DNA of 37,140 nucleotides from an uncultured Lachnospiraceae bacterium (GTDB lineage Bacteria > Bacillota > Clostridia > Lachnospirales > Lachnospiraceae). The DNA is taken from assembly GCA_947165275.1 (NCBI GenBank), contig CAMUZQ010000020.1, positions 1 through 37,140 on the forward strand. Reading direction: 5' to 3'. Below are positions 31,777 to 37,140 of this stretch, one piece after another. Each line of letters opens with the position of its first letter. The first letter of the stretch is position 1. Position numbers and translations under genes: made by a program. The notes under the pieces are model-generated. The model was given only the letters and a program-made list of their open reading frames with translations, ran no database searches and had not been told where the DNA came from.

Positions 31777-32376
31777 TTATTCCTCCTTTGTTCCCTCTTT
31801 TTCAAGCTCTTCGAGGTATTTCTCCAGGGCCTTGATCCTGAGATCGATATTATTCAGATCCGTTATGGAATCGAGATAGTCCATATACTCTTCCAGAGTG
31901 ATGGTTTCCGGATCCTCGCAAAGAAACAGGACAAAATCGACAAAAAGATCCAACTGATCATAAAGAGATCCCAGATAAAATCTGATATTCTGACGCTCCG
32001 CCTCAGGAGCCTCCAGGTTTACAGGCATCCTGTAGCTAAGATAAACCTGCTGCAGAGGAGCATAGTATCCGAAGCATCCGAAGGCAGGGAAAGCGCCTGC
32101 GGATATTGCTGTATTCAATTCATTCAGTCCCATGACTATTTTGGGTACCAGCTCATCCTCGATATTCTGTGCAAGAGTTGTATGGAAATGAAGCACTGGA
32201 TATAACGTTTCAGGATCCATATCAGTTTCAAAGGCGGCCTCGAAGATAACACTGGAATTCGTGACACCCATATTCTCCACAAGGGATCTGAGCACATCCC
32301 CCCTTTTGATGCATTCGCCAAACAGCTCCTTCATATCCTCGGATAAAAACTGCTCAAATTCACTAATTGAATTCAT
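31777..32376 (-). CDS. Small acidic protein, chaperone- or YbjN-like
   Basis: A 199-residue acidic protein without signal or membrane segment. The middle (SSVIFEAAFETDMDPETLYPVLHFHTTLA, then FGYYAPLQQVYLSYRMPV) has the alternating strand pattern and the aromatic L-S-Y-R strand seen in YbjN-like and type III secretion chaperone-like folds. The C-terminus is a Glu/Lys-rich helix, LRIKALEKYLEELEKEG. I did not recognise a named family. It is the first gene of its operon and its end carries the ribosome site of the 1221-residue protein, so the two are made together. A cognate chaperone or adaptor for that protein is the best guess. Confidence 0.7.
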   Translation of the reverse strand: MNSISEFEQFLSEDMKELFGECIKRGDVLRSLVENMGVTNSSVIFEAAFETDMDPETLYPVLHFHTTLAQNIEDELVPKIVMGLNELNTAISAGAFPAFGCFGYYAPLQQVYLSYRMPVNLEAPEAERQNIRFYLGSLYDQLDLFVDFVLFLCEDPETITLEEYMDYLDSITDLNNIDLRIKALEKYLEELEKEGTKEE

Positions 32377-32415
32377 TCATATCTCCCGAAATAAGAAAAC
32401 AGAAATCCCGACTAA

Positions 32416-32443
32416 AGTATATTGTAACATTTTTCAGGTTACA
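32416..32443 (-). promoter_or_regulatory. Promoter and dyad before the large-protein operon
   Basis: TGTAAC (32443-32438) and TATACT (32421-32416) are 16 bases apart. TGTAAC also pairs with GTTACA nine bases on, giving a dyad at 32423-32443. TGTAAC resembles -35 boxes of ECF sigma factors, so control by the nearby ECF factor is possible. A repressor site is equally possible. Confidence 0.45.
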
Positions 32444-32452
32444 GAAAAGACA

Positions 32453-33118
32453 CTATCCCTGTGATTCGGATTCGATATACTCAGCATCTACCACCTTATC
32501 AAGTTCGACGAGCATCCACCTGAGTTCCATCGGTTTTGTGTCCTTGACCGAATATACATCTGTTTCAAGTATCCAGTCCTTGTCCTCCTCACTCCTGAGG
32601 ATCCTGTTCCCCGTGACCACATAGCCCTGATCCGCCAGAAAACGGGTTATATCCTGTACGCTTCCCTCGGGAGTTATAGTGATCCTCAGCCTCATATCCG
32701 TCCTTAAAACACCAAGAGACGCTTTTTTCTGAAACATGACCTGGATGATGATGACCAGAATCCCGGTTGTAAATCCGAGCTCATACATTCCCGCCCCGAA
32801 GGCCAGACCGACGGAAGATGTAGTCCAGATACCTGCGGCTGTGGCCATTCCCTGAATTATGTTATGCCGGACAAAGATTATGCCTGCTCCAAGAAAACCT
32901 ACTCCTGAGACAACCTGAGCCGCAAGTCTGGCAGGATCTCCTGGTTTTACATCCGTGAATCCGTATTTGGAGATCAGCATGACAAGAGCCGCCCCCATTG
33001 CTACTATCGCATGAGTTCGTATGCCGGCCTCCTTTGACTGACTGTGTCTCTCGAATCCGATCCCTCCGCCCATCAGTGCGGCACAGAGGATCCTGAATAT
33101 CCATTCATATTCCTGCAT
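32453..33118 (-). CDS. MgtC/SapB-family membrane protein
   Basis: A 221-residue inner-membrane protein. The N-terminal half has about five membrane segments with the family phrases GGGIGFERHSQSKEAGIRTH, VVSGVGFLGAGIIF and GMATAAGIWTTSSVGLAFG. The C-terminal 80 residues form a small ACT-like cytoplasmic domain. MgtC in pathogens restrains F-type ATPase and helps growth at low magnesium; the role in commensal Clostridia is unclear. The gene follows the CmpB-type gene on the same strand after 86 bases. It is separated from the large-protein operon by that operon's own promoter. Confidence 0.92.
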   Translation of the reverse strand: MQEYEWIFRILCAALMGGGIGFERHSQSKEAGIRTHAIVAMGAALVMLISKYGFTDVKPGDPARLAAQVVSGVGFLGAGIIFVRHNIIQGMATAAGIWTTSSVGLAFGAGMYELGFTTGILVIIIQVMFQKKASLGVLRTDMRLRITITPEGSVQDITRFLADQGYVVTGNRILRSEEDKDWILETDVYSVKDTKPMELRWMLVELDKVVDAEYIESESQG

Positions 33119-33204
33119 GATGCACTTTATCCCCGCTGTCTGTCATTTTTCCGTTCCCTTTTTACCATCCTTAAGGAGCTGTACTCTTTCCCTGATACAG
33201 GTAT

Positions 33205-34122
33205 TCAGGATACAGTCCTTTCCCTGAGTTTTGATATTATGTCCTGATACCTGCTGTGACCGTTCTCCGAATAATTATTCAAAAGCATCCCTGTCCCGAA
33301 AAGCTTATGATACATAAGCTGCTTTTTCATATGCTCATACTGTTCTTCCAGGGCCTTACGATGATCCGCCCTTGCCTTTTCGCGCCGGTCACGGGCCTCC
33401 TGCACCGAAGCCTTGATCTCTTCGCGCATAAGCGCGTTTTTCTGCTTTCCTTCCTCGATCCTGTCCACTGTTTTCAGAGTGGTTCCGGCTATCACCTCCG
33501 ACATTCCGTCACTAAGCTTAAGTATCGCAGCCTCCATGTTTTTCATCTGCTCCAGCTGCCTGTTAAGCTTAAGTATCGTCATAACGGTGATTACCAGATC
33601 GAACGCAAAGATCAGATACATGATCCCAAGCATTATCTCATCTGCAAGTACCGGTATCATATCTATGATCCTGTCAAAAAAAGGCTGTACCACCCTCAGA
33701 ACAAAGGCAATGGCAAGTCCCCATATGATACTGAAACCCAGACAGATATATCCGTTCAGATTGAACTTTCTGTCCCTGTAATCCCACCATCTCGCATGAA
33801 AGAGCTTATCCAGAAGGAAGCCGGCGATCAGCTCTATCAATGTTGCAAAGATCATACCAACGAAAAAGAGAAGCGGAGTGCTTGCCTTTTCAAGATCCGT
33901 TTCCACGCCAAAGAGGCTGCCAAGGATATTCAGGACCGAAAGCACCAAAATTACCCCGCAGCCATATACGGGACACAGAGGACCGTTAAGAAATCCCCTG
34001 TTTACAACCTTGCCCATCGTTACGGCATGGAAGCTCACCTCTATCATCCACCCAAGTACTGAATAGATCATAAAATACCACAGTACCTTATATACAGTCA
34101 TTCCGAATACTGCAGCCGTCAT
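33205..34122 (-). CDS. CmpB-type membrane protein (putative ABC-transporter type IV)
   Basis: A 305-residue protein with about five membrane segments in the first 200 residues. The family signature is clear: YSVLGWMIEVSFHAV, VVNRGFLNGPLCPVYG and ARWWDYRDRKFNLNGYICLGFSIIWG. The last 100 residues are a charged coiled-coil tail (LMREEIKASVQEARDRREKARADH), which is longer than the basic family and unusual. Despite the database name, transport has not been shown for this family. The start is 14 bases after the small amphipathic protein gene, so they are probably co-transcribed. Confidence 0.85.
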   Translation of the reverse strand: MTAAVFGMTVYKVLWYFMIYSVLGWMIEVSFHAVTMGKVVNRGFLNGPLCPVYGCGVILVLSVLNILGSLFGVETDLEKASTPLLFFVGMIFATLIELIAGFLLDKLFHARWWDYRDRKFNLNGYICLGFSIIWGLAIAFVLRVVQPFFDRIIDMIPVLADEIMLGIMYLIFAFDLVITVMTILKLNRQLEQMKNMEAAILKLSDGMSEVIAGTTLKTVDRIEEGKQKNALMREEIKASVQEARDRREKARADHRKALEEQYEHMKKQLMYHKLFGTGMLLNNYSENGHSRYQDIISKLRERTVS

Positions 34123-34136
34123 CTCACCACGCCGCC

Positions 34137-34481
34137 TTAATCCTCGATCGAATCCTTTATCAGCCTGATCCCTTCTTCTATAGCTGTATCAAGGAAAGTC
34201 CTCTTGTTTCTTTTCGCTCTTTTTTTCACTCCGGTCAGGAAGCTGTCGATCATGTTTTTGGTCTCGATTATGGTCTCCACTGTTTCCTTTACACCCTCGA
34301 TGACACCTTCAGCCACCTCCTCAAGCATATCTCCCACAGGATCGCTGCTCTCGATATTATTCAATCCTGTAGTAGGTATGAATATCCGCCTTTTCAAACG
34401 ATGCGGGGCCTTTTCCTGCATTGTCCTGTATAATGTACCGTTGTCATTATGCATCTTCATGCTGATCTCTTCTCTTTTCAT
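34137..34481 (-). CDS. Small amphipathic hypothetical protein
   Basis: A 114-residue protein with no recognised family. The first 45 residues are basic (APHRLKRRIFIPTTG). The rest is a long amphipathic helix: GDMLEEVAEGVIEGVKETVETIIETKNMIDSF, a basic KKRAKRNKR and a last acidic helix. It could bind the membrane surface. GGAGGAG precedes the ATG at 34481. A hairpin separates it from the AarF gene upstream. It leads into the CmpB gene after 14 bases. Confidence 0.65.
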   Translation of the reverse strand: MKREEISMKMHNDNGTLYRTMQEKAPHRLKRRIFIPTTGLNNIESSDPVGDMLEEVAEGVIEGVKETVETIIETKNMIDSFLTGVKKRAKRNKRTFLDTAIEEGIRLIKDSIED

Positions 34482-34515
34482 CTGTCTCTCCTCCTCAAAA
34501 CATATTTCTTAAATC

Positions 34516-34541
34516 AGAGCCGTCCATGAAGGGACGGCTCT
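34516..34541 (-). terminator. Intergenic hairpin after the AarF gene
   Basis: AGAGCCGTCC and GGACGGCTCT form a perfect 10-bp stem with a 6-base loop. On the minus strand the tail is GATTTAAG, a poor U-tract. Because it lies downstream of the AarF stop and ahead of the next minus-strand gene, partial termination or processing is likely. Confidence 0.6.
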
Positions 34542-34590
34542 TTGCAGACCAAAGGGATTCCATGCTGTCCCGGGATGCTCCGGTTCTCCG

Positions 34591-36357
34591 TCATTTTCCG
34601 TTCATCTGTTTAATGGAATAAATACCCAGGGCTATGGAAAACAGGAATCCGACCGCTGACATCAGCGGCATTCCGCTCTTCATTGACGGGCCTATATGAG
34701 TCAGGCAGAGCACACAGGAGCCGGTAAATATCACACAGGAAAAAATCGCCAGAATGATGTTCCTTATCAGGAAAGAAAGGGAATTCATCAAAGATTCATA
34801 TCCCATAAGCTCCAGATTGATCTTCATATTGCCCTTTACTATATCCTTGAGGGCATCTGCTGCGAGGGTGGGTATCCTGGCGGCCTTCTTGCCCATGGAA
34901 AGGATATCACCGCCTGCCTCCAGCAGCTTCTGCTTCATATCAAAATTCTTCTTTGCCCTCTCCATGAATTTATCAGACAGCAGCTGAAACAGATTGAGTG
35001 CCGGGCAAAGCTCCTCTATCACACCCTCTATCATGATCAGTGAGCGGAGCAGCATCGTAAACTCTGAAGGCAGTGTAATGTAATTAGCCGCTGCCAGATC
35101 CGAAAATCCCGCAAACATTTCATCCACATCCACGTCTTCTATACTGGTTCCGGTCATGAATTTATTCATAAAGGTTTCCACATCCTTCATGAGCTTGTTG
35201 CTGTCCGTTTTCGGGGATGCGGTACCCATGGACATGGCAGCCGTGACTATATCCTCAGCATCACCCTGGATCACTCCCATGACTATCTTTGAGACCATAT
35301 TGATATTTGATTCACTGATCCTTCCGATCATCCCGAAATCTATCCAGTAGGGGATTCCGCCGGCAAACATTATATTACCCTGATGAGGATCCGCATGGAA
35401 CATTCCCACGTCCAGTACCTGATGCACGTAGTTGTTCACTATCCTTGCTCCGACGTCCTCTATGTCATATCCTTCGCTTTCGATGCGTTCCTTATCCGAT
35501 ATGGAATATCCTTCCACATATGTCATGGTAAGGATCTTGTCGGTGGAAAGCTCATCGATGATCCTGGGACATGACATCTGCTCCTCATCCTCGATGCACT
35601 TCTCTCTGAACTCCCTTGTATTATTCGCCTCTATCGTAAAATCCAGCTCTTCCTTTGTCACAGTCTCAAACTCTTCAATGACAGACACGAGGTCTATCAT
35701 GCTGGTGCCGTCACCGCTGTCCGAGACCACATTCACTATACCGCCGAGCTTTTTTAAGAGTTCGAAGTCCTCATACATCATCTCTGCGATAAGCGGCCTC
35801 TGAACCTTGGTAACTACCTTGGTGCCGTCCTTCAGCACACCGTAATGCGCCTGGGCTATGGAGGCCGAACCGATGGGCTTGTCCCGGAATTCACTGTAGA
35901 TCTCATCTATCTTTTTGCCTGTCTGATCCTCTATCACAGCCTTCGCCACCTCGGGATCGAGAGGCTGCACCCTTTGCCGGAGTGTGACCAGCTCTGCGCA
36001 GTATCTCTCAGGCAGAAGATCCGTACGGCTTGATATTATCTGTCCGATCTTCACATATGTCGGTCCCAGATCCTCGAGAGTTGTACGAAGCTCCTCGGGA
36101 GTAAGCCCTCCGGCATAGAAATTATGCCTTGCGAAGATCCCCATTATCTCTGCGCCCCTGGTCTTCTTCTGGACCTTCATCAAGGTGATCTCTTTTGAAA
36201 GCAGGTGCTTCAGCTTATCACTTATCTCTCTTGCAGGCTGTTCCTTCACCGGTTTCTTATTAACCGGATTTTCCTCCTGGTTTTCAAGCTGTGTCTGGAT
36301 TATCTCCTTCAGCCTGGTCTCCTGAACATCTCCGGCTTTTTCTTTATTTTCGCTCAT
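34591..36357 (-). CDS. AarF/UbiB (ABC1/ADCK) family atypical kinase
   Basis: An atypical protein-kinase-like ATPase of about 588 residues. The family features are in order: the KxGQ motif in YVKIGQIISSR, the Ala-rich-loop position GSASIAQAH, the ATP-binding Lys in VVTKVQRP, ELDFTIEANN, the catalytic HADPHQGNI and the metal-binding IDFGMIG. Two membrane segments close the protein (IILAIFSCVIFTGSCVLCL and MSAVGFLFSIALGIYSI). UbiB proteins support isoprenoid-lipid metabolism, mostly ubiquinone. An anaerobic Clostridia cell makes no ubiquinone, so the target here is unknown. The ATG at 36357 has GGGGAG upstream; one seven codons earlier overlaps the HdeD stop. Confidence 0.9.
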   Translation of the reverse strand: MSENKEKAGDVQETRLKEIIQTQLENQEENPVNKKPVKEQPAREISDKLKHLLSKEITLMKVQKKTRGAEIMGIFARHNFYAGGLTPEELRTTLEDLGPTYVKIGQIISSRTDLLPERYCAELVTLRQRVQPLDPEVAKAVIEDQTGKKIDEIYSEFRDKPIGSASIAQAHYGVLKDGTKVVTKVQRPLIAEMMYEDFELLKKLGGIVNVVSDSGDGTSMIDLVSVIEEFETVTKEELDFTIEANNTREFREKCIEDEEQMSCPRIIDELSTDKILTMTYVEGYSISDKERIESEGYDIEDVGARIVNNYVHQVLDVGMFHADPHQGNIMFAGGIPYWIDFGMIGRISESNINMVSKIVMGVIQGDAEDIVTAAMSMGTASPKTDSNKLMKDVETFMNKFMTGTSIEDVDVDEMFAGFSDLAAANYITLPSEFTMLLRSLIMIEGVIEELCPALNLFQLLSDKFMERAKKNFDMKQKLLEAGGDILSMGKKAARIPTLAADALKDIVKGNMKINLELMGYESLMNSLSFLIRNIILAIFSCVIFTGSCVLCLTHIGPSMKSGMPLMSAVGFLFSIALGIYSIKQMNGK

Positions 36358-36370
36358 ATCTGCTCCCCCT

Positions 36371-36919
36371 TCAGTCATTGCTTATCGGCCACACCCATAT
36401 CAGGCGCAGTGCGCTGACTATGGAAGAAATCACTATAGTTATCCCTATTGCCTGTTTGAAAGCACCGGGCTCGTCCCACCATGGATTAAATAATATGATG
36501 AATCCGGAAACGATGAGCAGGATATATAACGGGATCAGCATCCACCAGCCCTGACGCCGTGAACGTCTGGAATACACCCAGGCGTGGAATACCCCGTGAA
36601 ATCCCGAAAGGATAAGGATCACTCCGAAAAGCGCGCCGAGAACAAATATCACATTATCCTGGAAGATCAATACCGCGATCCCCGCTATCCCAAGCACAAG
36701 AGCTGCAGTAAGTAATATGAAATTTATAAGTGATTTTCTGCTGCCCAGATAATCAAAGATCATATTCAGTGAGATTATGATCATAACAGCACCCATCCCC
36801 TCTATCAAAGGCTGGAGATATAACTCAGGCAGCATCAGAAGCACGATCCCGAAAGCCAGCAAAACTATCGAGGTCATAATGGCATTTCGCCGTAAACTGT
36901 TCAGACCTTCAAAAATCAT
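36371..36919 (-). CDS. HdeD-family (DUF308) membrane protein
   Basis: A 182-residue protein with six membrane segments in three pairs, such as AIMTSIVLLAFGIVLLMLPE and VIFVLGALFGVILILSGF, as in HdeD. HdeD was described in acid resistance of enterobacteria; the molecular role is not clear. I chose the ATG at 36919 because AAGGAGG is five bases upstream, inside the earlier possible reading frame. The next gene, AarF, starts 13 bases after this stop, so the two form an operon. Confidence 0.88.
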   Translation of the reverse strand: MIFEGLNSLRRNAIMTSIVLLAFGIVLLMLPELYLQPLIEGMGAVMIIISLNMIFDYLGSRKSLINFILLTAALVLGIAGIAVLIFQDNVIFVLGALFGVILILSGFHGVFHAWVYSRRSRRQGWWMLIPLYILLIVSGFIILFNPWWDEPGAFKQAIGITIVISSIVSALRLIWVWPISND

Positions 36920-36962
36920 TTCATCCTCCTTGTAATGATTCAAAGTCTAAAAAAACGATAGT

Positions 36963-36971
36963 ATTATACCA
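36963..36971 (-). promoter_or_regulatory. Extended -10 promoter of the HdeD/AarF operon
   Basis: TGGTATAAT on the minus strand is a perfect extended -10 element and lies about 45 bases before the HdeD start. No clear -35 box is seen. The same box with one change (TATAAC) occurs in each copy of the adjacent 82-base repeat. Confidence 0.6.
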
Positions 36972-37140
36972 CATACCTGGGCAGGCGCATAGTTTCGCTG
37001 TTTCACCATTGCAGGAGCTCAAAACCAGCCAAAGGGCTGGTTTTGTTATACCACAATCACCGGCAGGCGCATAGTTTCGCTATTCCACCATTGCAGGAGC
37101 TCAAAACCAGCCAAAGGGCTGGTTTTGTTATACCACAATC
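36964..37140. repeat. 82-base tandem repeat, just over two copies, continues past the edge
   Basis: TTATACC recurs at 36964, 37046 and 37128, exactly 82 bases apart, and the sequence between is almost identical. Each full unit contains GGCAGGCGCATAGTTTCGCT and a perfect 10-bp hairpin AAAACCAGCC-AAAG-GGCTGGTTTT (centred near 37033 and 37115). On the minus strand each hairpin is preceded by a TGTGGTATAAC extended -10-like box. The first junction varies most. More copies may lie to the right. Confidence 0.92.

Noticed and set aside
36964-37140. CRISPR-like array
   Set aside because: The whole 82-base unit is conserved, including what would be spacers. No cas gene is near.

Overview
The window looks like a chromosomal segment of an anaerobic Gram-positive Clostridia bacterium, most likely a Lachnospiraceae member. 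The evidence is strong AGGAGG ribosome sites, sigma-A promoters, a Clostridia-type MurC, double-glycine leaders of the L-x-D-[DE]-x-L-x-x-[VI]-S-G-G type, an arabinan-utilisation locus with lipoprotein binding proteins, and CmpB-, MgtC- and AarF-type membrane genes. Species cannot be fixed from the sequence alone.

Region 1 (1-1290) is a decayed border. It holds a partial gene running off the left edge, a GHKL sensor kinase that has lost its N-terminus, a fragment of an IS4/IS1634-like transposase and a 65-base imperfect palindrome.

Region 2 (1287-11479) is a compact biosynthetic island. One strong minus-strand promoter drives seven genes in a row: MATE-type flippase fused to a GHKL-like domain, acyl carrier protein, PIG-L deacetylase fused to GNAT acyltransferase, PP-loop ATPase fused to a complete MurC ligase, a MurA, a GT2 glycosyltransferase and an unknown protein. 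A sugar-transfer-type ATP-grasp gene is divergent from a promoter whose -10 box overlaps that of the operon. I read this as an undescribed pathway that makes a muramic-acid-type (UDP-GlcNAc-enolpyruvate/lactyl) sugar nucleotide, couples an amino acid to it, edits its N-acyl group, and exports the product. The island ends at an IS110 transposase remnant near the 3' end of tRNA-Trp.

Region 3 (11874-20869) starts with tRNA-Trp and its terminator. An arabinan-utilisation locus follows: binding protein, two permeases, a cytoplasmic-type GH43, a lipoprotein GH43 endo-arabinanase, a GH51 arabinofuranosidase and a 39-residue ORF. A divergent ArsR-type regulator has a large C-terminal domain. Three related 25-base sites sit in the intergenic region, one immediately next to each promoter.

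Region 4 (20877-24887) encodes a clostripain-family (C11) membrane protease coupled to a cysteine-rich DUF6171-like protein, and a divergent Mn-type cation diffusion facilitator that may be read from a leaderless mRNA.

Region 5 (24889-32443) has two minus-strand units. One is an ECF sigma factor followed by two small proteins with double-glycine export leaders. The other is a chaperone-like protein, a 1221-residue protein of unknown type, an HD phosphohydrolase, a third double-glycine-leader protein and a YdcF-type membrane protein. No C39 peptidase transporter is present, so the export machinery must lie elsewhere.

Region 6 (32453-37140) is a run of membrane-associated minus-strand genes (HdeD, AarF/UbiB kinase, a small amphipathic protein, CmpB-type membrane protein, MgtC). 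It ends in an 82-base tandem repeat that carries a promoter-like box and a perfect hairpin in each copy and continues past the right edge.
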